Positions 42,743-52,408 are shown, counted from the stretch's first letter. The stretch is DNA of 64,000 nucleotides from Pseudomonas fluorescens (GCF_902497625.1 NZ_CABVGX010000001.1:186001-250000); one strand, 5' to 3'. Translations and numbers: made by a program. The notes: generated from the letters alone by a model not told the origin.

Positions 42743-43879
42743 TCAACGATTCTGTTCCGGATTCCACTGCGCATAGCGCTGGCCACGCAGGAACTGCCAC
42801 AGTCCGATACTCATCCCGGCCAGGGTCACCAGAAGAAACGCGGCGAGGCGGAAGGGTTTGGGCAAGCGGTGTCTGAAGTCCATCAGACCGGCGATCGCCA
42901 CTGTGTAGCCGAACAACTGGGCGATCAGGCTCAAGCGATAAAAACCGTGTTCCTGCCACAGCCAGAAATTGCTCAGCAACAATGGCAACAACAGGATCGG
43001 CGCCAGACGGCGGATCAGCTTGTGACTGATCAACGCAATCGAATAGAGGCCGTGTTTCATCGGATTGAGCAGTTCGCTGCGCTGGGCCAGGCTTTGCAGG
43101 CCACCGACTGTGACGCGCTGGCGCCGACGGAATTGCTTGTCGGCCTCGTCGACACCGTGATCGATCACCTGCGCCTCGGGCACATAGACGATTTGTTTAT
43201 GCGCAACCGGCGCGCAGGTACTGATGAAGAAATCGTCGTTGACCTCCGCCGGGATGTTCTGGAACAGCTCGCGACGCAGCGCCAGCAGGGCACCATCAGC
43301 GGACACCATGCAGCCGGTGCGGTTTTCGACCTTGCGCAGCCAGCCTTCGTAGTGCCGATAGAGGCTGTCGCCGACACTCAGGCCACCGCCCGTTACCGGA
43401 ATCACCATATGCCCGGCGCAGGCCCCGACTTCAGGGTCGGCGAGCGGCGCGAGCAAATGGCCGAGGGTGTCGCGCGACCATTGGTTGTCGGCGTCGGTAA
43501 ACACCAGAATGTCGCCGGTGCTCAGTGCTGCGCCGGTGTTCAGGGTCGCCGCTTTACCTTGGCGCGGCAGGTCGAGCACGGTGATGCGCGGGTCGACCAC
43601 CCGGTGTGCGCACGCTACCGTGTCATCGGTCGAACCGTCGCTGGCCAGAATGATCTGCAGCGAGGAAGGCTGATAATCCTGGGCGAGCAGTGTGCGTAAC
43701 TTGTGTTCGATGTGCCGCGCCTCGTTGTGCGCGGCGATCACGATGCTGACATTCATCGGCGCCGCTGGCGTGATGCGCCGCGCCGGGAACAGCGGCGCCA
43801 GCACACTCAGCAGCAGCGGATAACCGACGTAGGCGTACGCGGGCAGCAACAGGCAAGTCCAGAAAAAGAATTCAGCCAC
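42743..43879 (-). CDS. Membrane glycosyltransferase family 2
   Basis: A 378-residue processive-type GT2 enzyme. An N-terminal hydrophobic helix is followed by VSIVIAAHNEARHIEHKL and SDGSTDDT. Acceptor-binding residues come next: TDADNQW (DAD motif), then VNDDFFIS and the RRRQRVTVGGL element (Q/RxxRW-like). Several membrane helices close the C-terminus (LAPILLLPLLLSNFWLW). It should transfer a sugar from a UDP-donor to the lipid-linked glycan. It overlaps the next glycosyltransferase by 8 bases. Confidence 0.85.
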   Translation of the reverse strand: MAEFFFWTCLLLPAYAYVGYPLLLSVLAPLFPARRITPAAPMNVSIVIAAHNEARHIEHKLRTLLAQDYQPSSLQIILASDGSTDDTVACAHRVVDPRITVLDLPRQGKAATLNTGAALSTGDILVFTDADNQWSRDTLGHLLAPLADPEVGACAGHMVIPVTGGGLSVGDSLYRHYEGWLRKVENRTGCMVSADGALLALRRELFQNIPAEVNDDFFISTCAPVAHKQIVYVPEAQVIDHGVDEADKQFRRRQRVTVGGLQSLAQRSELLNPMKHGLYSIALISHKLIRRLAPILLLPLLLSNFWLWQEHGFYRLSLIAQLFGYTVAIAGLMDFRHRLPKPFRLAAFLLVTLAGMSIGLWQFLRGQRYAQWNPEQNR

Positions 43880-44840
43880 GGGCAGGCCTCCTGGCAGTCC
43901 AACGACACATACTGAGGGCGAACGCGGCGCCGGCCAGGTGCAAGCGCACCCAATGCAACCCCCACAGTTGCAGGGTCAGGCCGATGTTGCGGTGCTTGTG
44001 GCTCTGGCGAACGCTCATCACCAATGCAGGCAGGGTCGTGAGCATGATCATCAGCAGTGCGTGATGAGGGAAGCCGCCCATCAGCGCCGAGATCGCCAGG
44101 AAGTCCAGGAGCCAGGCGCCAAGGGATAACAGAGGGAAGCGCAGCAGGCGCAGACTGATGCCGTGGTTGCGCAACAGTTGCAGATGGCTGCCCTGACGCC
44201 ACATTTCCTTGCCCATCCACTCGCGCCAATTGGCTTCGTAGCCCCAATGCAGGGCAACGCTCTGGTTGATCGCCAACAATTGCGCGCCAGCTTCGTGCTG
44301 ACGCAAGGTGAAATCCTTGTCCTCGCCCGTGCGCAAACTTTCGTCGAAACCGCCAACCTTGTCGAACCAACTGCGGCGCATCAACAGATTGCAGCTGGGC
44401 AGCCAGTCGACTTTGCGCACGGCATGAGTGGCCGGGCGCAATGTCCGCCGTTGCCAGGCCGTGGCGTACCACGGCGCCTGGGCGGGGGTGTGCAGGTCAA
44501 GGCCGAAGACATCCGCCTGGCCGCTGCTTTCCAGTTCAATCAACGGCCGCAGCCAGTCTTCCGGCATTTCCACGTCGGCGTCGATGAAGGCCAGCCATTG
44601 CCCTGTTGCGATGGCCGTACCGCGATTGCGCAGTGCGCCGATCAGTACGCCCGGTACCACCAGCACCTGCGCTCCGAACTGTCGGGCGATCTGCGGGCCC
44701 TGATCACTGGAGCCGTTGTCCACTACGATCAACTCGCATTCGAGGTTGGCCGCATGCGCGGCTTTTTGTGCCGCGAGCAGCGTGCGGCCGATGTGCTTCG
44801 CTTCGTTGTACATCGGAATGACAATACTGATTAGGCTCAT
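43872..44840 (-). CDS. Glycosyltransferase family 2
   Basis: A 322-residue GT-A enzyme. The N-terminus SLISIVIPMYNEAKHIGRTLL and VDNGSSDQGP are nucleotide-binding; FIDADVEMPEDW supplies the DxD metal site. TGEDKDFTLRQHEAG is the acceptor-side acidic motif. A C-terminal hydrophobic region (LLSLGAWLLDFLAISALMGG) anchors it to the membrane. It starts at ATG 44840, overlapping the ligase stop by 4 bases. It adds one sugar of the repeat unit. Confidence 0.85.
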   Translation of the reverse strand: MSLISIVIPMYNEAKHIGRTLLAAQKAAHAANLECELIVVDNGSSDQGPQIARQFGAQVLVVPGVLIGALRNRGTAIATGQWLAFIDADVEMPEDWLRPLIELESSGQADVFGLDLHTPAQAPWYATAWQRRTLRPATHAVRKVDWLPSCNLLMRRSWFDKVGGFDESLRTGEDKDFTLRQHEAGAQLLAINQSVALHWGYEANWREWMGKEMWRQGSHLQLLRNHGISLRLLRFPLLSLGAWLLDFLAISALMGGFPHHALLMIMLTTLPALVMSVRQSHKHRNIGLTLQLWGLHWVRLHLAGAAFALSMCRWTARRPARG

Positions 44841-46204
44841 GCCCTGGCCTCCGGCAACGGACTTTCTTCGGCTTTCAAACGCAGCACGCTGGTCAGGGCG
44901 AGCATGATCCACACGTACTTCTGGTTCGGTGCACTGAGGAACATCAGGAATAGCGTCAATGACAGGAAGCTCATGCTCAGGTGCGTCATCAGGTCCGCCT
45001 GCGCGCCGTTACGTCGCAACAGCCAGGCGCCGCGTGCGCGGATCAGGTTGTACAGGCCCAGGCCCAGCATGCCGACGAACATCAGCCCGGCGGGGATGCC
45101 AAGCTCACTGAAGATTTCCAGGTAGGTGTTGTGCGCGCGCCGGTACAGGTCGCCGATCTTGCGGTTGGCCGAGAAAGCCTTGGCGTAACCCGTGGCGGCA
45201 TAGTGCAGCGGGAAGGTCCCGGGCCCTGTGCCGATCAGCGGGTTTTCGCGGATCATCTCGCTGCCGACCACGATGTAGGAGGCGCGACGCCCCAGCGAAG
45301 CGTCCTGACTGCGGGCGCCGGCGCTGAGAATACTCAAGGACTTGATGCGCTCGACGTAACCGGCCGGCATCGCATGGATCACCAGCGGGATCGCGATTAC
45401 CGCGCCGAGCATGGCAAAGCCCAGGTGCCGGGGACGAATACGCGCCAGCTCGGTGCGGTAGTGCCAGACGCCAATCATCAGGCTGAGAAACAGCACCACC
45501 AGCCCGGAGCGCGATTCGGTCTTGGTCATGCCGCCCAACAGCAGAATGAAGCAGGTGGCCCAGAACAACCGGTGCAACATTTTCGGACTGCTGATCACCA
45601 GCCACAGGGCCAGCGGTACAGCGAAGGCGATGAGCATGGCGAAGCCGTTCGGGTCTTCGAGCAGGCCGGAGGCTCGGCCCTGATCCTGATATTTGGCCGA
45701 GAACATCGCCAAGGCGCAGGTCGCCGTCACGCTGAGCGTTACCAAGCGGGCAAACAAATCCATATTCAGTTCACGACCGATCAGCAGAGTGATCACAAAC
45801 AGAATGAAACCGACACTCAGTTCGCGCAGGTGACTCAGTGACATGCCGAGGTTGTCGGTGGCCAGCAGACTCAACAGGTACAGCGCGATAAACCACACCA
45901 GATAGCGCCATATGTTGCTGCGCAGGCGTTCCGAGGGAATCTGGTGAATGGCCAGCTGCAGCATCAGGATCACGGCCAGCGACACACCGATGAATTTGGT
46001 GCCGGAAATTTCGTTTTCCTTGAAGAAACCTTCGAACGGCACCAGCACCGCAATCCCGAGCAGACCCCACGTGGGTTTTCGGTACAGCAGCGAGACACCG
46101 ACCAGGCCCAGCACCGCAGCGGGTGCCAGAAACGGATAAGGGCTGGCCAGCAAACCAAGGCAGACCAGGGCGAGCAAACTGACGATCGAGAGTGGAAATA
46201 TCAC
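44837..46204 (-). CDS. O-antigen ligase/polymerase-type membrane protein
   Basis: A 455-residue protein with about 10-11 hydrophobic helices. The Wzy_C-type periplasmic loop holds LIGTGPGTFPLHYAATGYAKAF and RRAHNTYLEIFSELGIPAG, the glycine/histidine motif common to O-antigen ligases and polymerases. It should polymerise the repeat units in the periplasm. The 4-base overlaps on both sides show it is part of one transcript. Confidence 0.85.
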   Translation of the reverse strand: MIFPLSIVSLLALVCLGLLASPYPFLAPAAVLGLVGVSLLYRKPTWGLLGIAVLVPFEGFFKENEISGTKFIGVSLAVILMLQLAIHQIPSERLRSNIWRYLVWFIALYLLSLLATDNLGMSLSHLRELSVGFILFVITLLIGRELNMDLFARLVTLSVTATCALAMFSAKYQDQGRASGLLEDPNGFAMLIAFAVPLALWLVISSPKMLHRLFWATCFILLLGGMTKTESRSGLVVLFLSLMIGVWHYRTELARIRPRHLGFAMLGAVIAIPLVIHAMPAGYVERIKSLSILSAGARSQDASLGRRASYIVVGSEMIRENPLIGTGPGTFPLHYAATGYAKAFSANRKIGDLYRRAHNTYLEIFSELGIPAGLMFVGMLGLGLYNLIRARGAWLLRRNGAQADLMTHLSMSFLSLTLFLMFLSAPNQKYVWIMLALTSVLRLKAEESPLPEARA

Positions 46205-47304
46205 GCGCGAGCCTCCCGTGCAGTACGGATATAAAGCTGCGACCAGCGTTCGGCCAAGGCCTTGAGGTCGTAGCGATCCAGTTGCGTACGTCTTGCGTTG
46301 TCGATCAGCTCACTGGCCAGCGCCGGGTCCGTCAGCAAGGTGCCGATCTGCCGGGCGAGGGCGGTGCTGTCGGCGGCCGTCGCCAGCAGCCCGTTGTGCC
46401 GATGCTCCAGCACATCGGGAATGCCGCCGACGCCGAAGGCCACTACCGGCACCCCGGCTTGCATCGCTTCCAGCAGAATCATCGGCGTGCCCTCGGTGCG
46501 TGAGCTGATCACCAGCGCATCGAGTTGCCGCCACCACACGCTCATGTCGGTCTGATACCCCGGCAGCGTGATGCGCGCCTGCAAACCTGCCGCTTCAATG
46601 CGCGCCAGCAAGCTGTCGCGTTCCGGGCCGTCGCCGAGCATGACGGCGTCCAGTTGCGGGTGCTGCAGGCACAGCGGGATCAGCGCATCAAGAAACAGGT
46701 CGGGACCCTTTTCACTGCTCAGACGCCCGACGTACCCGGCCAGCCAGCGCGGCCCTTCAGCCGCGTGGGTGAACGAACCGTTGGCCGCCGGCAAGCCATT
46801 GGGAATGACCTGCAACTTGTCGGCATGCACGCTGGCTTTGCGGTGCAGCGCCGCGATGCTTTCGGCCACGCAGACCACACGATTCACCGAGGCCGTGCGG
46901 CACAGCTGCAAGCTCAACCAGGTGTAAAACTTCTGCTTGCGACTGCGCGGGGTGAACCCGTGCTGCGTAATCACCAGTGGCAGGCGCAACAGTGTCGCGC
47001 CGACCCAGCCAAACAACAGGCCTTTGAAATTGTGCGTATTGATCAGCGGCTTTTCAGCACGCCGCTGACGCAAATGCCCGAGCAGGTCCCCCAGCCCCGC
47101 GCAGCCCTGGCAATCCACCGAGGCGTCGCGAAACCGCGCAATCAGCTCTGGCGGCGCGTCGAGAAACAGCACCTGGTGCTGCCCCGGCGTCGCCAGGCAA
47201 TGGTCCAGCAGCATCCGCTCAGCCCCATAGAAGCCGCCGCTGCTGAGCAAGTGAATGATCGGCAGGGCGCTGGTGTGACGGGTGGCGCTGAGCGGCGCGT
47301 TCAA
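46201..47304 (-). CDS. Glycosyltransferase family 4
   Basis: A 367-residue GT-B enzyme. The N-terminal half contains HLLSSGGFYGAERMLLDHCL, and the C-terminal nucleotide domain has AGYVGRLSSEKGPDLFLDALIPL and RTEGTPMILLEAMQAGVPVVAFGVGGIPDVL, the EX7E-type signature. It should be a retaining transferase that adds one sugar to the growing unit, using a nucleotide-sugar donor. It overlaps its neighbours by 4 bases on both sides. Confidence 0.88.
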   Translation of the reverse strand: MNAPLSATRHTSALPIIHLLSSGGFYGAERMLLDHCLATPGQHQVLFLDAPPELIARFRDASVDCQGCAGLGDLLGHLRQRRAEKPLINTHNFKGLLFGWVGATLLRLPLVITQHGFTPRSRKQKFYTWLSLQLCRTASVNRVVCVAESIAALHRKASVHADKLQVIPNGLPAANGSFTHAAEGPRWLAGYVGRLSSEKGPDLFLDALIPLCLQHPQLDAVMLGDGPERDSLLARIEAAGLQARITLPGYQTDMSVWWRQLDALVISSRTEGTPMILLEAMQAGVPVVAFGVGGIPDVLEHRHNGLLATAADSTALARQIGTLLTDPALASELIDNARRTQLDRYDLKALAERWSQLYIRTAREARA

Positions 47305-48893
47305 TTGCGCACCCAGTGTGCAAAGCCACGCATGGAGATGCTTCTGTGTGGGTTGGCGGGCAGCGTGTTCTGGTCATTGATCACCAACAGCACTGGCAGG
47401 CCCAGCTCGTGGCTGATTTGCGCAGGGTGCTTGAAGCGATGATCGAAGAACTCACGCACGTAGACCAAGGCGATGGCCAGCAACAGACCGGCGAGCAAAC
47501 CGAACGGAATAATCAGCATCGGTTTCGGAAAGGCAGCTTCGGTCGGTTCGTACGGCGGGCTGAGCACGCGGGCGTTGGACAAGTCGCTGTCCAGCGAACG
47601 GGCGCTGCTGCTTTCGGCAAAACGCTGCGCGTAGGTGGAGAACGCCGCGTGCAGCGCGTCGATCTCGGTGTCCATCTGGCGCAGTTTGCTTTGCGTCACT
47701 TGCAGCTGGTGGATGCGCTCCTTGAACTCGGCGATGCGTGCGGTTTTCTGCTCGATCACTGAGCTGACAATGGCGATGTCATTGGTGCGTTCCTGAATCC
47801 GGTTGCTCACCACCTTCAGGAACTGCTGACGGGTGCGGGCAATTTGCTCGCGGGTCAGCAGCATCGGTTCACTGCCCGGCTGGAAAATCGCCAGGTCGTT
47901 CATGTAGCGGCTGACCTGGGTGGTCAGCGCCTCGCCCATCTGTTTGATCTCGCGATCTTCGAAGGCGACGTTGTCCACGGTGGTGGTAAAGGTGTAGGGG
48001 AAGGTGTAGTCGTTGAGTTTGGAGTCCTTGGCGGCAGCCAGGCTGGTTTTCAGGTATTCCAGCCAGCGTTGGCTTTGCAGGAGGCGATCGCGGTACAGGT
48101 TGAGCGCTTGCTCCTCGGTATTGATCGCATTGAGGCGGAAGGTGATTTCTTCCTTCGGATCGGACGAACCGACCCCTTCAAGCAATCCCAGACGATTGCC
48201 TTCCAGCCCATCGAGACGCACCTGATATTGCATCTTTTTGGTTTCGTAGAAGCTCTGCGGCAGGTCGATCGATTGCAGCGCCTGACGGCTGGCCAGGTAG
48301 TTCTGCAACAGCGCTGCGACGAACTTGGTGCCTTGCGCCGGATCACCAAAGCTGTAAACGATGGAGATCACGTTGGAGCCTGGCAGCGTTTCGATTTTCA
48401 GGCTGTCGATGGCCTGAGCAGTGAGCGAGTCCAGCGTAGTATCGCGCACCGGATCGGTTTCGAGCCCGAGCGCATCGCGCATCGGGTTGATCACCTTGGC
48501 CCGCAGCGGATTGACCACATAGCGTTTGAACGGCTCGGTCACCAGTTTGTTGAACCCGCTCGGCGGCGGAGAGTATTCGCCCTGCTCGCGCAAGTCACTG
48601 ACGGTCTGCCGGATCAAGGCAGGGGAGCGCAGGATATTGCTCTCGGTTTCCATGTCTGCCAGAGACGGCGGAATGAACGAGGCGTTCTCCTGATTAAGCG
48701 ACGTGGTGGCGTCGCCTTGTGACAGTTTTTTGGACTGCACGATCACCTGGGCGGTGATATCGAAGCTCTGTTTGAGCATCAGCGGCAAGACCAGCGCGAT
48801 CACTGCAAAGACCAGGAACACTCGCTTGACCAACTGTTTGTTGGCAAAGAAGATCCTGAAGAACTCATGCAGGTAGTTTTCCTTTGGATTCAT
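47301..48893 (-). CDS. Wzz-type chain-length determinant
   Basis: A 530-residue polysaccharide co-polymerase. An N-terminal membrane helix (RVFLVFAVIALVLPLML) leads into a large periplasmic coiled-coil region (IRQTVSDLREQGEY ... LEGNRLGLLEG ... TEIDALHAAFSTYAQRFAES). A second helix near the C-terminus (PMLIIPFGLLAGLLLAIALVYVREFF) is preceded by a proline-rich stretch (LSPPYEPTEAAFPKP). No kinase domain is fused; the kinase-like protein is separate (49959). It controls polymer length and links the polymerase to the export channel. Confidence 0.85.
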   Translation of the reverse strand: MNPKENYLHEFFRIFFANKQLVKRVFLVFAVIALVLPLMLKQSFDITAQVIVQSKKLSQGDATTSLNQENASFIPPSLADMETESNILRSPALIRQTVSDLREQGEYSPPPSGFNKLVTEPFKRYVVNPLRAKVINPMRDALGLETDPVRDTTLDSLTAQAIDSLKIETLPGSNVISIVYSFGDPAQGTKFVAALLQNYLASRQALQSIDLPQSFYETKKMQYQVRLDGLEGNRLGLLEGVGSSDPKEEITFRLNAINTEEQALNLYRDRLLQSQRWLEYLKTSLAAAKDSKLNDYTFPYTFTTTVDNVAFEDREIKQMGEALTTQVSRYMNDLAIFQPGSEPMLLTREQIARTRQQFLKVVSNRIQERTNDIAIVSSVIEQKTARIAEFKERIHQLQVTQSKLRQMDTEIDALHAAFSTYAQRFAESSSARSLDSDLSNARVLSPPYEPTEAAFPKPMLIIPFGLLAGLLLAIALVYVREFFDHRFKHPAQISHELGLPVLLVINDQNTLPANPHRSISMRGFAHWVRN

Positions 48894-48910
48894 GTCGATT
48901 CACCTGAGAG

Positions 48911-49936
48911 TTAGTTGCTGTCACTGTCTTTGTCGTCGAGGCGATAGCCGAAGCTGAGGCCCACGCCCTGGAACAACACCACGTCTGCCAGCTGCCGCGC
49001 GAGCTCACCGGCGCTGGCCAGTTTGGTCTTGGGCACGTACAGCATGTCGTCGGGTTGCAAGTAGGCGATCTGCGACGCATCGCCCGAGAGGGCTTTTTCG
49101 ACGTCGTAGCGGCGTGCCTGAACCTGATTGCCGTTGCGGCGCATGATCACCACCGAATCAAGGCGCGCCTTGATGTTGGTGCCACGGGCCAGGGTCAACG
49201 CTTCCAGTACCGAGACCGGCCGACGGATCGGATAGGAGCCGGGTTGGGCCACCTCACCGAGCACGAAGATTTCATTGCCGGCGGTGGATTTGAGCAACAC
49301 GTCCACGGTCATCCGGCCCGGCAGTTCGGCGTAGCGCTTATTAAGGAAGGTTTCCAGCTGATTGACCGTCATGCCTTGCAGTGGCACGGAGCCGATTTCC
49401 GGAAAACTCGCATAGCCGTCGGTGCCCACGGTGATCTCGCGGCTCATGCCGGTGCCGGGGTGGTTCAGTGCGCTTTTGAGGTTGGCCTCATTACTCAGCG
49501 GGCTGATGACCTGCACCGACAGTTGGTTGCGGTTGGGCTGGAACAGCTGTTTGCGTTGATAGGCGCGCTGGATCTCCTGACGCGCTTCTTCGCTGGTGAG
49601 CCCGGCAATTTTCACCGAGGTGTTGGCACCGGGCAGTTCAATGGTGCCGTCGGGCAGCACCAGTTGGTTGCCGTTGAGCTGACTGGCTGCGGTGAAGTTC
49701 AGGCCGATCTGGTCACCGGACTGCACGCGGTAGGCTTCCGAGCCGCTGGTGCTGATGCGGAAGATCACGTCCAGCACATCCTGTGGCCGCAGAGTCTGTT
49801 CGACCCGGGGCATGTCCGTGGCCTGGGCGTTGGCTGGCGCAGCGGTGAGGATATTCACCGGCATGTTTTGTGTTTCCGAAGTGCTGGTGCAACCCGCAAG
49901 CGGCAGCAACAGCAGGACAAGCATTCTGGCGTTCAT
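48911..49936 (-). CDS. Wza-like polysaccharide export lipoprotein
   Basis: A 341-residue outer-membrane auxiliary protein. The lipobox LLLPLAGC places the lipidated cysteine near residue 16. The Poly_export domain follows (LRPQDVLDVIFRISTSGSEAYRVQSGDQIGLNF), then SLBB-like domains (TVGTDGYASFPEIGSVPLQGMTVNQLE and VFVLGEVAQPGSYPIRRPVSVLEAL-like). It should form the octameric export channel with the Wzz-like protein. It lies 17 bases upstream of that gene in the transcript. Confidence 0.88.
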   Translation of the reverse strand: MNARMLVLLLLPLAGCTSTSETQNMPVNILTAAPANAQATDMPRVEQTLRPQDVLDVIFRISTSGSEAYRVQSGDQIGLNFTAASQLNGNQLVLPDGTIELPGANTSVKIAGLTSEEARQEIQRAYQRKQLFQPNRNQLSVQVISPLSNEANLKSALNHPGTGMSREITVGTDGYASFPEIGSVPLQGMTVNQLETFLNKRYAELPGRMTVDVLLKSTAGNEIFVLGEVAQPGSYPIRRPVSVLEALTLARGTNIKARLDSVVIMRRNGNQVQARRYDVEKALSGDASQIAYLQPDDMLYVPKTKLASAGELARQLADVVLFQGVGLSFGYRLDDKDSDSN

Positions 49937-49958
49937 GGCGTCATCCTTTTGCAGTGGC

Positions 49959-50606
49959 TTACAGGTTTTTGTAGAGCCATTTAGGCATGTAGTACTTGCG
50001 TCGGTTGAAGACGCTGCCCACCAGTTTCGCGCCGGCCTGAGTCAGGCGCTGGACGGCGGCCTGGGCTACCTCCCAGCGGGTGTCTTCGGAGCGCACCACC
50101 AGGATCACGCCATCGACCTGAGTGCTGATGACCAGGGTGTCGGCCGCCGAATACACCGCGTCGCCGTCAATCACGACGAAGCGGTACTGGCTGCCGAGCT
50201 GGTCGAGCAACGGGCTCAGGCGTTCCGGGGTCAGGTGCTCGGTGCCGCGCACAAACCGGCCGTTGGGCATCACGTGAAACGGCAGGCTCGAGACGTTCAC
50301 CACGCAGTCCTGCAACAGCGGCGGGCTCTGCGTGTTGAACAGCAAGTCGCGCAAGCCGCGCTCCTTGGTCAAACCGAGTTGCTGCGAAAGGTTGGTGGCC
50401 GAGTGGCTGGCGTCGATCAGCAGCACGTCGCCGCTGCTCATTTGTGCCAGTTGGCTCGCCAGCGCCAGGGCGCTGGTGGTGGTGCCTGCGCCGGGGTTGG
50501 CGGCAGTCAGGAATAGGATCCGCAGATCTTGATCGAGCACAGTCGAAGTCAAATTGGACTCGCTCGGGTTTGCGATGGTGAGGCTTTTGGCTGATGAACC
50601 GTCCAT
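49959..50606 (-). CDS. BY-kinase-like ATPase with altered P-loop
   Basis: A 215-residue protein of the CpsD/CapB tyrosine-kinase family. The Walker A region reads ANPGAGTTTSALALA, where the usual lysine of GEGKST is a threonine (residue 42). The Walker A' motif is VLLIDASHSATN instead of the LLIDADLRxP type, so the second Asp and the Arg are absent. FVVIDGDAVYS keeps one Walker B acid. The C-terminus NRRKYYMPKWLYKNL has three tyrosines, as the phosphorylation cluster of BY kinases has. It seems a degenerate or pseudo-kinase. It pairs with the separate Wzz-like gene at 47301. Confidence 0.72.
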   Translation of the reverse strand: MDGSSAKSLTIANPSESNLTSTVLDQDLRILFLTAANPGAGTTTSALALASQLAQMSSGDVLLIDASHSATNLSQQLGLTKERGLRDLLFNTQSPPLLQDCVVNVSSLPFHVMPNGRFVRGTEHLTPERLSPLLDQLGSQYRFVVIDGDAVYSAADTLVISTQVDGVILVVRSEDTRWEVAQAAVQRLTQAGAKLVGSVFNRRKYYMPKWLYKNL

Positions 50607-51353
50607 TTAACTCGCTCCGTGGCCGCTGAATACTTTGAAGGGGGTTTTCAACAGGATCTTCAGATCAAGCAGCAGGCTCTGCTCGGCGATGTAGCTGAGG
50701 TCCAACTCAACGCGCTGGTCGAAGTCGATATTGCTGCGCCCGGATATCTGCCACAGGCCGGTCATGCCGGGGTAGATGCTCAGGCGAGCCAGATGATTGT
50801 CCTTGTAGCGATAACTGGTGAACGAGGTCGGACGGGGGCCTACCAGGCGCATGTCGCCCATCACTACATTGATCAGGTTCGGCAATTCGTCGAGGCTGCT
50901 GCGCCGCAGAAATCCGCCGATGGGGGTGATACGCGGATCCTTGTCGATCTTGAAGTCGATAGCGTCGGCACCGTGCTTGTTAAGGTGGCGCAACGACTCT
51001 TTGAGCTCTTCAGCGTTGGCGACCATGGTGCGAAACTTGTACATGCCGAACTTGCGGCCACGGTAGCCGGTACGTTTTTGCACGAACATTACTGGCCCCG
51101 GGCTGCTGAGTTTGATCAGCAGTGCCAGACCGAGCAAGAGGGGCGAAAACACCAGCAGGATCAGCAAGGCACCGACGCATGCCAGCACGCGATTGGTGCG
51201 CGACAGCGTCCACGGTCGGCCGCCGTCACGACCGGTCATCCAGCCACGGCCTTGCCGGTGGATCGCTGTATCGAGGCGCATTCGGTGCTCAGGGTCCAGG
51301 CGCTTGTCGCGACGCAGCTGTTGGAGCGGTACACCTTGTTCATGTCCAGTCAT
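50607..51353 (-). CDS. Initiating undecaprenyl-phosphate sugar transferase
   Basis: A 248-residue bacterial sugar transferase (WbaP/WcaJ-like PF02397 type). An N-terminal hydrophobic segment (VLACVGALLILLVFSPLLLGLALLI) is followed by the conserved catalytic region KFGMYKFRTMV, DPRITPIGGFLRRSSLDELPNLINVVMGDM and LVGPRPTSF. It should move a sugar-1-phosphate onto undecaprenyl phosphate, starting repeat-unit synthesis. It overlaps the epimerase gene by 4 bases and the kinase-like gene begins directly behind it. Confidence 0.88.
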   Translation of the reverse strand: MTGHEQGVPLQQLRRDKRLDPEHRMRLDTAIHRQGRGWMTGRDGGRPWTLSRTNRVLACVGALLILLVFSPLLLGLALLIKLSSPGPVMFVQKRTGYRGRKFGMYKFRTMVANAEELKESLRHLNKHGADAIDFKIDKDPRITPIGGFLRRSSLDELPNLINVVMGDMRLVGPRPTSFTSYRYKDNHLARLSIYPGMTGLWQISGRSNIDFDQRVELDLSYIAEQSLLLDLKILLKTPFKVFSGHGAS

Positions 51354-52408
51354 GGATTCCTCCGCTGAAGTTCAGCCGCGAGCGGCGCGTTGGCGATAGG
51401 CAGTGGGTAGTACTCGCGGAACCAGGCAATGAAACGCCCGAGTCCCTCATCCAGCGCGATACAGGGCTGGAAACCGGTGGCCTGGGCCAGATCGCTGGCA
51501 TCGGCGCAAGTGTTCAGCACGTCGCCAGGTTGCAGGGGCAGCAACTCGACCACGGCTTTTTGTCCCAGGTGTTTTTCCAGCAGGGCCAGGTATTCCTTGA
51601 GTTCCACCGGATGCTGGCCGCCGATGTTGTAGATCCGCCACGGCGCCATGCTGCTGGACGGATCAGGCTGCTCGCGATCCCACTCGGGCGCGGCGTGCGG
51701 CGGCAGGTCGATCAGGCGCGCGATGCTCTCGATGATGTCGTCGATGTAGGTGAAGTCGCGCTGATGCTCGCCGTAGTTGAACAGCTTCAGTGGCGTGCCT
51801 TCGGCGATCGCCCGGGCAAACTGGATGGGCGACATGTCCGGCCGGCCCCACGGTCCGTACACGGTGAAAAAGCGCAGGCCGGTGCAGGGAATGTTGAACA
51901 GGTGGGCGTAACTGTGCGCCATCAGCTCGTTGGCTTTCTTGGTCGCGGCGTACAGCGAAAGCGGATGATTGACGCCGTCTTTCACCGAATAAGGTGTGGT
52001 CTGGTTGGCGCCGTAGACCGAACTCGACGAGGCGTAGATCAGGTGCTTGACCGGATGATTGCGGCAGCTCTCGAGGATGTTGAGAAAACCGCCCAGATTG
52101 CTGTCGACGTAGGCCCGCGGATTTTCCAGCGAGTAACGCACACCGGCCTGTGCTGCGAGGTGGATGACCACCTCGGGTTTTTCATCGGCAAACAGTTTTG
52201 CCATGGCCGCGGCATCGGCCAGGTCAACTCTAGCGAGCTGGAAAGGGCCGGCCTGCTCCTGCACCCAATTCACGCGATCGTGCTTGAGTTGCGGGTCGTA
52301 GTAATCATTGAAGTTATCCAGGCCAATGACTTCGTGCCCGTCGCGCAACAAGCGCAACACACAGTGGGCACCAATGAAGCCGGCGGCTCCGGTGACAAGT
52401 ATCTTCAT
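51350..52408 (-). CDS. UDP-glucuronate 4-epimerase-like enzyme
   Basis: A 352-residue extended SDR. The NAD-binding GAAGFIGAHCVLRLLRDGHEVIG is at the start, the catalytic YAATKKANELMAHSYAH (YxxxK) is in the middle, and FFTVYGPWGRPDMSPIQFA follows. This combination is typical of UDP-glucuronate 4-epimerases (GAE/CapI type), giving UDP-galacturonate. It stands next to ugd, which makes UDP-glucuronate, so the two form a short pathway. It overlaps ugd by 4 bases. Confidence 0.82.
   Translation of the reverse strand: MKILVTGAAGFIGAHCVLRLLRDGHEVIGLDNFNDYYDPQLKHDRVNWVQEQAGPFQLARVDLADAAAMAKLFADEKPEVVIHLAAQAGVRYSLENPRAYVDSNLGGFLNILESCRNHPVKHLIYASSSSVYGANQTTPYSVKDGVNHPLSLYAATKKANELMAHSYAHLFNIPCTGLRFFTVYGPWGRPDMSPIQFARAIAEGTPLKLFNYGEHQRDFTYIDDIIESIARLIDLPPHAAPEWDREQPDPSSSMAPWRIYNIGGQHPVELKEYLALLEKHLGQKAVVELLPLQPGDVLNTCADASDLAQATGFQPCIALDEGLGRFIAWFREYYPLPIANAPLAAELQRRNP

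Noticed and set aside
44981..47442. Long plus-strand frames opposite the ligase and glycosyltransferase genes.
   Set aside because: They are shadows of conserved minus-strand genes, rich in Gln, Arg and His as expected for such complements.
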